Assembly: GCF_901933205.1 (NCBI RefSeq)
Contig: NC_044600.1
Span: 13,058,501 to 13,122,500, forward strand
DNA: 64,000 bases
Reading direction: 5' to 3'
Origin: Camarhynchus parvulus
Lineage: Eukaryota > Chordata > Aves > Passeriformes > Thraupidae
Position numbers and translations under genes: made by a program. Under the pieces are notes generated by a model. The model made no database searches, was not told the origin of the DNA, and was given only the letters and a program-made list of their open reading frames with translations. Of the stretch, positions 36,301 to 49,255 are shown in pieces (the stretch's first letter is position 1; the number at the start of each line of letters is the position of its first letter).

Positions 36301-39300
36301 TCACATCAGCCTGCAGAAAACCCAGGCCTTCATAAATTGTGCATGAGGACAGAGGGGAAACTGCAGGAATGCACCCCACAGTCTTGCAGAGGACCTTTTT
36401 ACCTCTTTGAAGTAGGACTGTGCTCCACAAATGATAAGGAACGAAACAACTCTGAGGAACCCCTGAAGAAATTATACATTTTCTGAACAACGGGTGCATT
36501 GATTGGGATCCTAAAACTGCACTGGAGGATGTAGGAAAAAGAGAGGTTTTATTCAGTAGCAACATATCTACTTTATTTTGGATAGGAACAGCAGAATAAA
36601 CCTCTTGAGAAAGTTTTTGGTTTATATTTAGTGTTGCTCTTTGGGAATAAAATTGGATTAGAGAATAGTTCATTCTTCATTTCTTAACGCAAATTGTCAT
36701 CACTCACCACACACTTTTGCATCAGCAGCATGATTTGGCTGTACTTTGGTCAGACCTTGCTCAACCCCAGTGACTCATCTCTAGAACTGACCCATCACTG
36801 AGAGGCTTCAGGCCCTGGGGAAAACATTTCATCTCAGTCCTTGGACTGGAACAGAGTTTTCCACTGATTCAGACCATCAGGACTTTATATCAGACCTTCA
36901 GAACCTTCAGAACAGTACTTTATATCTGCACACAGATTTTGTCAAAATAATGATCCTATGGTGTTGGAAATTGTGTCAATATTTCAGAGCAGAAAAAGTT
37001 AAAAATATTAAAAAGAATAATTTAAAAAAAAGGTAAAAAAGAAAGAAAAAAAATTAGAAGATTTAGTTGGATGCACTAATTACCAGGAAGGACAGAAAAG
37101 GAAATATAATATGGAATCTTAATGTAAATTGTGCTTGCTTTCTGCAGTAAGTAAAAACTAGAAACCACCCAAAAATGCTCTAATGGTAGGTTGAGGCCAG
37201 TCTTTGAACATCTCATTGCCTTAAGAAAATTTACATTTTGTGTTCAAGAATAATTGTTAGCCTGGATCTTAACATGTCTTGGTCTGTAGACTAATCAATG
37301 CAAGTACTTCTGCTATTGCTGCTGCAAAAGGAAAAAATAAATTCCAAGAGGGCTCAGGAAAAATTGCAGATGTAGAAGCAGTTTCCTGATGGATCTTAAT
37401 ATCTTATTGACACTCCTCAACCCCTGTATCTAACACATCAGCTTCTGAAGTTTACTCACACTGAACATGCTGTTTTGCCTCTTATGCAATTGCTATTAGC
37501 TTTACAGCTATTGTTTTTCCTTGAACACAGACACTCAGAAAAGATGTTTCATGTTTATAATATAATTTAGTCTTGAAAAGTATTTCTTGCCTGAACCACT
37601 GCCAAATAGCTGATAGTTTCACTTTACAGTTTCATTTAACATTGGCTTTATATTATAGAAGGCACATAGAAAAATGTGCATGGAAGTTTTATTGCAAGAT
37701 TTTGCTCACCTTCTTCATATACAAGCTTCCATTAATCCAGAACAATCCGACTTTGGAAATCTACCATGTGCAACAGCATCCTTTAATTACCAGATAATTA
37801 CTGCCTTCAATGGGAACATTTTCTGAACAAGATCTGCTCAGCCTGGAGGCCTGGAGGAATAGCACAAACCAGTTAGAGTTTCCCCATTTCATACACCAGT
37901 CTGTGCCAGGCACAGAGCAGCCTTGGAATGGTTTAAGAAAGAGTCGTTGTTGCCTCATTTCTGCCACCCTACCCCGAGAGCCAGCTCTCAGCCTTTCTAT
38001 TCCATCCCTTTTCCCCAAACAGTCTTCCTAAATCTCTTGTGTGCGTAGAGCTAGGTGCAGGAACCTGGTTTTAAAAGGATTTGAAAATGTCCCAATCCAA
38101 ATATTGCGTGTTTCCCCTGTCCTTGTGGCCTTGAGGTGTTTCCAAAGCCAGTTTTGCTGTCGCTGTCCTAACATTAATGCCATGAATAATGCCACAACAT
38201 GTGATTGTAATGCTGTGCATCTCCTGGGCCTAGAGAACAGCACACAGAGCTTTGCAGATAGTCCTTAAATGCATCTTGTGTGCAAGCAAACTCTCAGTAA
38301 GACATGACCTTTCCTCTGGAAAAACACCTCGACCCACTCACCCTCCATGCAGGCAGAACAGGCAGAGCCAGTTCATTTCCATAACCTCAGCACAAGCTCT
38401 CTTCCCAACCTTTGCATCAGAGCAGACTCCATGTACAGCCTGTTTTTAGGATATAATCAGACCATATGCAGCATAGGAACTATAATCCCTCACAGGGAGG
38501 CTGCATTACTACATTGGCTGTGCCCAAATATGTAATTTGTTTTGGCTGGAGGTGTTCTGGTGAATCTGCCCATGGTTTGGTGCAGGGGTGGCCAGCAGGC
38601 CTGTCAGTCATCAGCCACTCTGCAATGTCTCTAACCATGGGGAGGGCACAGATCATTCCAGCACTGTAGCCACAGCAAGGGTGTCACTTTTTGATGCACA
38701 GATGCTTAACTCTCTCTAAAAGCTGCCTCCCTTTTGAGTGTCTGAGGTTAGGATCTCTAAACCAGTCACTTGGTTTAGATATTTCAGCTACTTTATGCCC
38801 ACTGAGTAATTTTTAAATTTTATATATTTTTATAGTGCTTGTATCAGATTTACAATTTTTATTTAAGTCACATTAAAAGACATTGAGAAAAGGAACAAGT
38901 CACCCACTCTCTTTCATGTCCCTTGATTTCACTGGCTGTAGTTGGAGGAGATCTTTGGTATCCCAGAAGTGCTGTTTTACCACTTACATTATGATCCCCT
39001 CACCAATAAAGGCTGAGTCAGCTTTGATGTTCTGGTGTTAATTGTTACAGTACATTGTGTCCCACAGGACAGAATAAGGCACAAGTGGTACATAAAGAAA
39101 AGAAAAACACCAGGACACTCGAAGGACATTTTGATACAATAAAAGGGAAAGCAGGCAAGTGAGCCACATCTGCTCCTGATATTTGGATTAGCTGATTAGT
39201 GATTAATACAAAAAATAGGTCTGGAACAGAGTTTGAATAAACAGATAGTTGAACAATAGTCCACCCAAAAGTGCAAGGCACAAATTTAGTCTGGCTAACC

Positions 39301-42300
39301 AATAGGGATAGGCTGGAACACATCACAAAGCACCTGATTTTTCAGTGCTTTCTTTCCAATGTTTCCCATCTCACAGGTTTTAAATAAATCCCTTGAAAGG
39401 GATGAAAATTTTAATTGCCAGAATTTTTTGCTGACTGAAATCAGAAAACCATAAAGATTAGGGTTAATTCAATATTTTGATTTCAGTCTTTTTCTGTTAC
39501 TCCATTCTACTTCAGTTCAAGTCAACCCCCAAATTTCACAATAGAAAATTGTCAGTAGCAGGGATATATTTTGACAGGAACGTTTTGAGTTCTGAAATTC
39601 CATAAAACTGGATTTCTTTCCAAAACATTTTGGATTTGATAGATTGGCATCTCTCAAGGAAGTGAAATGAAATAAAACCCTTCCTGCAAATCATCTACCC
39701 CATACAGTCCCCCATAAAGCAGAGAATAACATCAGTGGGACCTCGATCCTGCACAGGGATGCACAGAGCAGTCACCTCTTCCTTCATCCCTTGCCCAAAA
39801 CACCAGGAGACAGCAGCAGAGGTTATAGGGTAGGAGGGAGATAAACAGTGATGTGTTCAGCTAAATAGAAGTTTTGCCTGCTTACTTTTATTTAGGTGAT
39901 ACATTGACTCATGCCCATCCTCCCTGAGGATCTTCCTAACCCCTTTACAGGTTAAAGCTCATTTCTGATGAGAGCTGGGAATATCCCTGTGCATGGCCCA
40001 TTTGTACCTTTATGTGTGACCCAGCTCAAGCCCCAGCCCAAAGGTGATGCTGCTGTGCCTGCCTCAGCCTCCCAGCCCACACAAGCAACAGGCCCAAGTC
40101 CCACAGGCCTTTTATCCACCCACAGCAGCCACGTGCCACCTTTCTCAGCCAAATTCTTCACCTACACCTTAAAAAAATCATGAAAGAAGACATCTGCAGT
40201 AGCTTAGTCTACCTGGCATGACACAATCAGTAATGGCCACTGGCTCCTAACTCATCAGAGCACACTCCATTTCCATGTAATTGAGAAGCAGAGTAAGTTT
40301 GCACAGATTATATGGCTGGTTTAATGAAGTTTAGTGAAATGAGCTCATTAATGCAGCTTTCAAAGGAACTTCTATTTTCTACATCACGAGGCATGATTTT
40401 ACAATCTTTCAGCACTAACATTAAAATCTCTCAGATTCTGCCATGCTGCCAAATCACAGAGTGCACGTGGAAACTCCAGAAGTTCCTCTAATTGCTTGTA
40501 AAATGCAATTACCATCCCCTGCTTATGTGAGATGGGGCTGTGATGGCATTTCCCTAACTGTGGATGGGATCTGCTGCTCTTGCTCCCAATTGTTTGTTTC
40601 AGAATACAATGAGGAATGCAGAATTAAAAAAATAAATATCAGGAAAGTATCCAAATAGTTTCTAATGATACCACATACATACACACAGACCTCCAATGTT
40701 TTCCAAGCACCCCTAGTTGTGTACTTAGGGTATGATTTCTAATTTCTATCCCACAGTTGTTTTATCACAGCATTTGAAATCTCCCCAGGTGCTTTTGAAA
40801 AGAGGTGTTTTCCTAGACTGTCAGCACAGCACTTCAGGAATGCAAGCAGGTGCTGCTGTGGAGGGGAGCACACAAACCACACACTGGAGTGAAATATCAG
40901 GCACAAGGATTTCTCATGACTCTAAGACACCCAGAAGTCAATTAACCTGCTTATAGCTTGTACAAAAAACCAATCCATTGTTTTGATCAGAATCAGATTA
41001 ATTTTTTCATCACTCTCAGGGGCATGATAACACTTGTGAAGTTGTTTGTTCTCAGGATGGGAAATGCCCATTGGAATGATAAAATGTGTCATCAGATCAT
41101 TGGCTCAGGTATCTGCCATATTTTATTTGAAGCATGAAGCCAGCTGGAGGTGGCTAAATCTCTCCAGACAGCTGTTTTGAAATAAAGCCCATCTAACTGC
41201 ATGCAATGTAAATCAAGATAAGGCAGCAGCTCAACAGTTTTGGAGATAGCCATTGTAGGGCCTCATATCATGACAATATGGAAAACAACAAAGGAAAAGA
41301 GTGAGGAAAAAGAAGAAGATTGTATTTGAGAGAAGCTGATTTTTGCCGACAGCAGGCAAACAGATGGGCAGAGATGGTGGCAGAAATCTTGCTCCTAATC
41401 TTTTTCTTATTCCTTCTTGCCGTAAAATTGAGACATTAACACACCTGTGCATTTATGAAAAAAAAAAAAACAATAAAATCCAACAATGGAAATGGAGAAG
41501 ATGCTTAATGAGGTTTCTTTGAAAGAATTGATAGTGCTCAACTTTTAAAAACTTTGAAAGCCACTTGTAAGGACAATCCATGTGCAGTCTCTGTCTGCCC
41601 TGATAGCCAACCAAACACATGGCAGAAGCACCAGACAACAACTGGGATATTCCTTCTCTGCCCTCCTGAAGGAGGACCAGTCTCTCTGCAGATCTCCCTT
41701 CATCCTGAAGCACCTTGTCCTTCTGCTGTGTCCCACAGGAGCAGGAACCCACCTGGCAGTGGGAAGGAGTCTTGTCCTCAGGAGCAAAACTTACCCAAGA
41801 AGAGAAAAGAGCATTTTTTGTTTTTCATTAAAAAAGAACTGTACTCCCCACAATGTTCTTTGGCTAAAATACTGGGGTCAAAGGGATAGCCAGTTCACAT
41901 TGGAAAAGGTAGTAATTATCTTTAGCTCTCCAAATAAGCATCAATCACTGCTTAATTAAGGCCACAAAGTAAATGTGCTGCACTAGACTTCTCCAGAGAG
42001 GAAAAGCTCATGTTGTGTATAGTTATTTCCTTTTTCTAACATGTGTTTTGGTTTACATCCACATATACAGGGGCTTGGGGTGACAAATAACATCATTACT
42101 GGAAAAGAGTAAACAGCTCACAGAGAATAATTTACATGATTTAATACAGCTTCACTTTCTGTTCATGGAGCATATGTAAACACACTGATTTTCTCCAATT
42201 ATTCAATTGAATTAACTTGACAATATGTGTATATATTAACTTGTTTGCAATCTAGTATTTTGAGGATCAGCTGCAAAACACAATATCTGAGATTTAACTT

Positions 42301-43403
42301 AGTTGGTCTGTTGGCCATTTTAATCACAAGAAAGTATTTCTGTTTCCTCTTTGGATAGTCCCGTAGAGAAAGGATGAGGAATCACCTTTCCCACATTTGT
42401 TCAGCATCCCAAGCAATTCAGTTCCAGCCCTCCCCAGAACATGTGCAAACTGCCATAACTGAATTTATCAGGACAACCACAGAACTCCTATGAATTTGAA
42501 TTTCAGTGTATCCTGGCATTATGGCATCTATGGATCTATGACCGTAAGAGTCAGAAGGGTTTCAAAGCAAACAGAGGGAATTCACCAAACACTGAAAGGA
42601 TTTGATGCCTCTAATATTCATACTCCTCTTTATTAGCTAAAAGGAATAAAATGTGACATTGTTGTTGGAAAAAAATGCAGTCTTTCTCATAAAAAGCCAT
42701 TCAATCAGTCACTGAAAACCACATAAGAGTAAGCCATCATAAAACAAAATAGATTTTAAATTATTCTCCAGTGACCAAGACAACTAGCATTTTATTTGCT
42801 GAAACATCTTTGACATTTCTTCTTGTTTCTTAGAACTTAGCAATGAAATAATTTCTCTAATATTTTTTCTGATCTCTTAAATTTTATAGTCATGAAAGGA
42901 AAGAGTTCCCCAGCTATCTTAGGTTCTCTTATGTTTCTGCCAATGGTAAAAAAATTATGAGAATTGAAAGCACAGAGCTAAAGATGATCCCCTCCTTTGC
43001 ATCCACACCCCCAAAAAACATAGAGAATTCTCCTGTGTAACCTTGTGTTTGTTACTCTCCCTGCTTTTACTGAAGATCTTTGAATAAATGGTGGAGGAGA
43101 AATGAAGAGAGAAAACAGACTACAGTGCTGATGGCACTAAGCCTCAGAGATTAGTTAGAGTTTATCTCAGCACAGATGGCAATCCCCCAGAGGAGCCCTG
43201 GACCTTGGTGCTCTAAGTGTTATGCAAACACAGCACAGAGATGGTGGCTGTCCCACAGGGCTTCTGAGTAATCACTTGCTGTTCAGTTACCTTCATCCAA
43301 GTTCATTTGTAGCTTAAAGCGTTGTTCAGTGTCAGCCTGAACTTCCACAAAGTGAGAACAAACTCTTAGTTTGGTGAATACATTATTACAAATACTATTA
43401 CTA
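36301..43403. other. AT-rich non-coding DNA; no gene recognised
   Basis: The longest open frames are 111-125 codons at 41554-41959 (plus), opposed by 80-99 codon minus frames. None shows a domain. An A-rich tract lies at about 37020-37055 and an A-run at about 41458-41471. No interspersed repeat was recognised in this 7 kb, the emptiest part of the window. Confidence 0.55.
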
Positions 43404-43420
43404 TTGTTGTTGTTGTTGTT
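43404..43420. repeat. (TTG)5 microsatellite
   Basis: Five TTG units followed by TT. A similar array of six units occurs at 49238-49255. Confidence 0.8.
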
Positions 43421-46261
43421 ATTTCACTAGATTTAAAAGACTGAGGGAGGTGGGGATTGGTGGGAAGGTCAGCCTTGATTTGGATGCTCCCAGCCCCAAC
43501 TCAGCACAAGCAGGATACCTCCATAATTGCAGGCAACAATGTTCAGGGACAGTATAGAGTGGGTAAAAATGCACTGTAGATGACCATTTCCAGATGGAAA
43601 AGTTTCTCTGGGCATTTATGGTTGGATTATAAGTGCTTTGTTCCAAACAGTGGGTGAACATTTCTTGTGACCTTGCCATGACCGTGACCCCTCTTTCCAT
43701 TGGATTGGGAAACTCCCTTCCTTGCACAATATAAAACTAACTCGAGAGGAGGTTCCAAGTTTTCACCTCATTAGCTATTCTGGTGGAAAGCAGCTGTATA
43801 AAGAAATATATATGAAATCCAGGTGTGAAGTATTTCAGTGTCACAAGGCAGTTTCCAACTAGGCATTCATCATGCATAAAAATTGCAATTTCAAGATCAC
43901 TACCAAGCCAAACAAAAAGGAACATCTTTGAGTGTGTGTATTTTAATAGCCCCACTTGTAGAAAATGTTGGTAATGATTTTGAGAGAATGGTCAATTTTC
44001 TTTAAGTCCCTGGTTTCTCCTCTCTCTCAGCTGCTTCTTCTATTGCTCTCTTTCTATTCAGCACCAATTTGCTGATTTGCAATCCCCAAAGACATGTGTT
44101 TTCTCTTCTTATTTTACTCCAATTTTGGCTGGACCTCAAACCAAAGCCTGTGTGTTCTCTCCTCAGAAATTCATTATTAAGTACAGTCTAGTGCTTCTTG
44201 CATCCTGCCTTTTATTTTCCCAGGCCTAAATCCACAGAGGGACTAATAAGCCTGAAGTGGAACATGGGTGGAATTTAGGCATTTATGTAGAAGAGCATAA
44301 TTCCTAAAACGTCCTACATAAAGCCTAGCTGGAGTCCCCAGATATCCAAATTTGCATTTCTAAAGTCCGTAGGCATTTAACTTGCCTGTCAAGAAGTGTT
44401 GCCCTCCCAGAACAGCTCAGTAAGTTGGTGCCTCATCTGCTCAAGGGCTCTCCAATTTGTCAGACCACAGTCCAAATCACTGCAGGAGCTGGAGCCAGCC
44501 ACCCAGCCCAAGCTGAGTGTTCACAGATGCAAAGGAGCTACACACAAAAGCCCAGCAGAGAGGGCAGCTTTCCCTCAGCTGGGTGATGCTGTCTGTCCTG
44601 CCTGCCCCAGCTCTGCTCAGCCTCTGGCACAGCACACGGGAGGTCCAGGCTATACAGCCTTCCAGGAAACAGAGTCTAAAGGAAAAGGAGCCCAAAACCC
44701 TCTCTCCCATCTTGCAAGAGTACCAGTGCCTCTTCTGGGCTCTGGGACTTCCCACTCTTAAAGCTGAACTCGCAACTCTGTGCAGGAAAACATTTCCAGT
44801 TCCCTGTTCCAAAGGAAGAAAACTGAAACGTGTGACTCAGATGCCCTAAACAGGGCAGGACTTTTAGTCCGCGCTCCCAACATTTTTCAGACATTTTACA
44901 TTGGATTATCTTTGGAAAGGATAGAATAAAATTATATAGGATTTTCTTGAAGCACAGAGTGCCTCTCACAACCTTGGGGAGCTCAGACACATTCTTGACC
45001 ATCAGTTGAGCGCTGGTATCAGTAACTTCTGCTCAGTGAACACCCTTCTGAGGTGCCCATCTTTGCCTTTACAAAGCATTATTAACCCCTCAGTTCAGAT
45101 TCCCAGCTTCCACAGATGGTCAGGGCCTCTCAAGCTATGTGCAGTGATGACAGGCATCCAAGATGGAAAACATTTATAGGGATGAGGTTCAGTACCATTT
45201 CCTCCCCCAGGTGAGCAGTAATTTTAGTGTTCTCAATCAACAAATCTGAAAGGAAAATGTAAATGATCTCTCTCCCCCTAGTATGAGGCCTAAGATGGAC
45301 AGGAGTCCCACTCAGAGAAGAACAGGCTCATCTATCACCAGATGGGCAGGCACATCTGGTTGCTGAGGGCAGATGTTTTGGGGTGCAGGTGTTTGGAGCA
45401 GATGCCTGCTTGAATTATATGTTCTGGTGTACTGCATGTACAGTAGATAAGGACAGATACAGCCAGGACATTCATTAATGCTTCCTCTGAGAACATGACA
45501 TCAAATAGGAAACTAGTAAATTGCCCTCTGACACAGTGTAAAGCTCTAAGTATTCAATCCACACATTTTAGGAGCTTGTTGACAAGCTGGAAGTGATCCA
45601 GAAACATTTTTGCAAAGATTTCAGGACTGCAGAACCCATCCTGCTGTTGGATGCTCCAGAAACTCTGTCTGTTTAGATTATGCCACAGAAGGTCAGTGGA
45701 TGATTCACTCATGCTCTCCAAGTAAGGAAGAAGAATCCTTATTAAGGAAAAAAGCTTTAGTGGAAACACAGAAATTAGGTTTTCATGTAGAGAGGAAAGA
45801 ATTTTTTATATTTTTGGTAATTCATAGTGACAATGAAGAGATATGGCTGTACATCCACAGCTGGATCCTCAGCATCTGAGATCTTTAAGTGTATCTGTTC
45901 TCTGGGATGTTCTCTCTGACAGTATGAGAGCAAAGGCTGGACACAGAAATGAAAGGGGGCAAGTCTGTGGCTCTGTGGTGCCAGTAATCTTAAGGTCATC
46001 TCAGTAATTCAAGCTATTTTTAAGAACCTATGCATCTTTTGGGAGAAATCCTCAATTATTTGCACCATTATGCAGTATTTTTTCTGTCATAGTTTTACTT
46101 TGAATCTTTCAGCAAAACATATGATTTTCCATCTTGCTCTCCAAGACTGTCTTTTTGGCAGGGATTGCCAGAGTTTTTTATCCTCTAAGGATGTCAGAAG
46201 GTTCTGCATTTTGTCAAACTTTGCGGTAAATAACTCAAACATTTACTTTCCTGTTTTGCAG
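43421..46261. other. Non-coding DNA; no gene recognised
   Basis: A GC-richer pocket at about 44400-44850 carries overlapping open frames of 110-121 codons on both strands, without domains. No repeats were recognised. Confidence 0.5.
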
Positions 46262-46322
46262 GCTGCTTCACAGATAGAGTGCAGGACCTTTTCTCCAAGC
46301 CAGTATATCATGTCCTGGTCCT
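46262..46322 (+). other. Candidate 61-nt exon with strong splice sites
   Basis: The segment follows a pyrimidine-rich tract ending CCTGTTTTGCAG and is followed immediately by GTAAGTAC, an almost ideal donor. Two of three frames are open across it; one reads AASQIECRTFSPSQYIMSWS. I recognise no protein in it. Its length is not a multiple of three, so skipping it would shift a frame. It may be an exon of an unannotated coding gene, a lncRNA exon or a chance pairing of good sites. Without transcripts or conservation I treat it as a candidate only. Confidence 0.25.
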
Positions 46323-47439
46323 GTAAGTACTAGGAATGATTTGAATGGTTTCTATGGCAGTGAACAAGACACAATTTCAAAGGGTAAGACTGGTAAAGTC
46401 ATTAGTGGCTGTGCTAGGACAGCATGGTGGTCAAACACTCCCCTGAGGGTTTCTGTTCTGTGCCCACCTCTGGTGCAGACACATCCTGTGCCCTGCTCAG
46501 GCAGCCACCAGCTCTCAGAGCTGTCACCCTCCCTCTGGCAGTGCCACCCTGCTGCCCCTGTCACACAGGCTGCACACGTGTGCTTCAGCTGTGCAATACA
46601 GATCACACACACAGATACAAACACAGGTGTGGCAATTGGGGGGACACCAGTGGGGACTTAAAAGAAGATAGAGCTCTGTGTTATAACATATATCTTTTGT
46701 TCCAGAGCCACACATTCAAGTACCAATGCATCATTTCCTGAACAAGAAACAATGCACTTTCAGATTACTCTGCAAAGCAGTAATGAAGATAAAATTTAAT
46801 TTATTTCAATTAAGAAGGTTTATGAGTTATTACTTACAAGATTTGCTAGCAGCCATAAGAGTGATTGCCGCTATCTGAGGCTTTTTTTGAACTCCAGCTG
46901 AGCCACAGAAGCAGAGAGTTATGAAAAGCTACCTGACTGATGTGTTGAGCTCCTGGATTTCTACCATGCTAGGACTGAGTGATCTTACAGCTTAGTAATG
47001 ACAGGAATGATTACCTCTCTGGATGGATGTAATGCTACATTTCAGAGCTGAGGTGCATAACTGCTTCCCTCTTATTATATCTCCCCTTTGTGCTCCATGT
47101 ATTCTAGTCAATGGCACTGCAATTTCCCAAGCAACTCCTGCTTTCATAAGGAGCCCTGCTAATGACTCTGCCTTGCCTCATTTTCTCCCCAACAAAATGA
47201 ATAGCTCCCCTGCCCTAACCAAAGCCTGTTTTTATTTTCCTTCCTTTACATTTGTGCTTTCTGTGATGGATGTTAGAGATATGGCTGTTTTCAAAATTTG
47301 GTGAATTCAGGGCTGAGGAAAAGCTCCACTCTACCATGCCACAGTACCACAGCCACCTGTGGGACCCTGGTGCTGTAGCCAGCTCTGCTCCCTGCACCAC
47401 AGAGCCCCAGCAGTGACCAGGGGTTACTGGGAGGATCCA
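46323..47439. other. Non-coding DNA; no gene recognised
   Basis: Open frames reach 106 codons near 46341-46741 on both strands in a GC-richer pocket. A GC-rich stretch starts at about 47300 and leads into the 21-bp duplication. Confidence 0.5.
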
Positions 47440-47481
47440 GGCAGCACAAAGGTGGATAATGGCAGCACAAAGGTGGATAAT
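47440..47481. repeat. 21-bp tandem duplication
   Basis: GGCAGCACAAAGGTGGATAA plus T is present twice in a row without mismatch, followed by a partial third start (TGCAGCA). A recent small duplication. Confidence 0.9.
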
Positions 47482-47980
47482 TGCAGCATGTTGTGAGGAA
47501 TTAAACCAGAGCCTTGGATGTGTGGGCCCTGGGGCATGAAGGGGTTCTAATCTACACACCCTGGTAAACTGAGGCAGGCGAGCTACAGAGTACAGTCACC
47601 AACCCACATGACTGTGATCATGTCAGACTTGGATCTGTCACTTAACATGAAACACCCTTTACCTCAGCCATCCTGCAGTGTCAGATATTCCAAATACACT
47701 GATACTGCTACCTCACTTTTTTCTCTGTTTGTTATTTCAAATGCTGTCCATGAAACTTCAGGAAGAAATTCCCATGCTGATTCCCCACAGATATTTATCA
47801 GACACAAAATGCAGTATCAGATCTCGAAGTGCTGACAGTTCCCCCTGCACCAGGCTGGTTTGCCCTTGTTTGGGAAGGTAAACAGGGTTTATTCTTTGAG
47901 CCACTCATTGCACAAGGCAGGCATTGAGAGGCAGTCAGCATTCCTGGATACATTCATGGTGCTGAGGGAAATCTCCCAAG
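47482..47980. other. Spacer, nothing recognised
   Basis: Open frames are under 80 codons. No repeat precedes the inverted CR1 tail. Confidence 0.5.
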
Positions 47981-48226
47981 TCATAGGATCAGCAAGGTTG
48001 GAAGAGACCCTCAAGATCATCCAGTCCAACCATCCATCCAGCACCACCAATGCAACCCCTAAACCACATCACCCAGAGCCAGATCCCGACACTCTTAAAC
48101 ACCTCCAAAAATGGTGACTCCACCATCTACCTGGGCAACCTGTTTCAATGCCTGAACACCCAAACACTGAAATGGTTTTTTCTAATATCTAATCTGAATC
48201 TCCCCTGTCTCATAAGGCCAGAGGAC
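47981..48226 (-). mobile_element. 5'-truncated CR1 LINE tail, minus orientation
   Basis: Read on the plus strand this begins with the reverse complement of the CR1 3' end: ATAGGATCAGCAAGGTTGG, then AGAGACCCTCAAGATCATCC and AGTCCAACCATC (about 47983-48033). It continues to the reverse-transcriptase C-terminal block near 48110-48150 and loses similarity at about 48226. On the minus strand the block reads RLPR, stop, MVESPFLEVFK, with another stop a few codons earlier where the family has tryptophan (GHWN). The copy is therefore coding-dead as well as truncated. The terminal octamers are reduced to about one copy. Confidence 0.93.
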
Positions 48227-49237
48227 TCCAACAGTGGAAACCAAGCACTTTGTTCACTTCTAATATTTCTCCTCTATTTTACAATTTCCTTATTTTCTCT
48301 CTTTCTCTACTGTGGAAATCCATGGAATGTAGTAGCAGCTGTTTTCTTCTCCTGTTCCCCTCCACTGATGCTTGTTTCCTTCCAGTAAATATATTTCCAA
48401 AATGCTAGTATTTATTTTGTGTTTACTGGCTTTTTCTTTTTCCAGCATATGTCCAAATAAAGAAGCTGACAATATAAATGACACTTGCAACCTCATTTTA
48501 GCATTCACTTCATGCAGAAAATATTCATACTCACGGCACACTTACTAAAGCACAATATCCCTTTAAATCACTCTGAACATAATATCTTTAAAGCACTGAT
48601 TAAGTAGTTGCCCCTTTCAATGTAACTACTGCCTGCTAAGTGTGCTGTTAAATCAGCAGCTCATCAAATGGCCTGATGCTAGGATGTAACAAGTTTCTGA
48701 TGGAGTTGTGCTCCTTCAAAGAACAAGCATTTTTTTCATCACCCTCTTAGTCACCTAATTTGACTGAGATCTAAGATCCTAATGCATCAATCTTGTTAAT
48801 TCTCTTGCCAGTACATAAGAAATTGAAGCAATAATCCACAACCTGTTTGTAGTGGTGTTAACATTATTATGTAGTACACCAGCTGACAGGAGCACCGCTT
48901 TTCCATTAAACTTCAGCCAATACAACAAGCCTGTAGCTCTTGGGAGTGTCTATCTTGTCATGTCTTTTTTCTTTCCTTCTTCCTAAACCACTGATGACTT
49001 ATGCAGGCTGCTGACCCTTTACTCAGTGTTGAGTTTTGCATGTGGAGCACTGACATGGTCTCTCATTTCCATTGTACTTTCTCTTTGAGTGACGCTGTCA
49101 TCTGTGTGTCACTAATGCTGAGACTCCAACTCAAACCAGCAGGTGTGAAATGTTCCAGGAGAATGGTCCAAAAATTTCTAATGGGGTTAAAAAACATTTT
49201 TCCTCTACTCTGACTCCTCTAAGTGGTTGAGCCTTTT
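48227..49237. other. AT-rich non-coding DNA; no gene recognised
   Basis: Open frames are under 85 codons. No repeat was recognised up to the TTG array. Confidence 0.55.
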
Positions 49238-49255
49238 TTGTTGTTGTTGTTGTTG
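49238..49255. repeat. (TTG)6 microsatellite
   Basis: Six TTG units preceded by a short T-run. Same motif as at 43404-43420, with no similarity in flanking sequence, so the two arose independently. Confidence 0.8.

Noticed and set aside
36134..36673. 179-codon minus-strand open frame as a gene
   Set aside because: Length is near chance expectation for 64 kb. It crosses a heptanucleotide array and shows no domain, signal peptide or splice structure.
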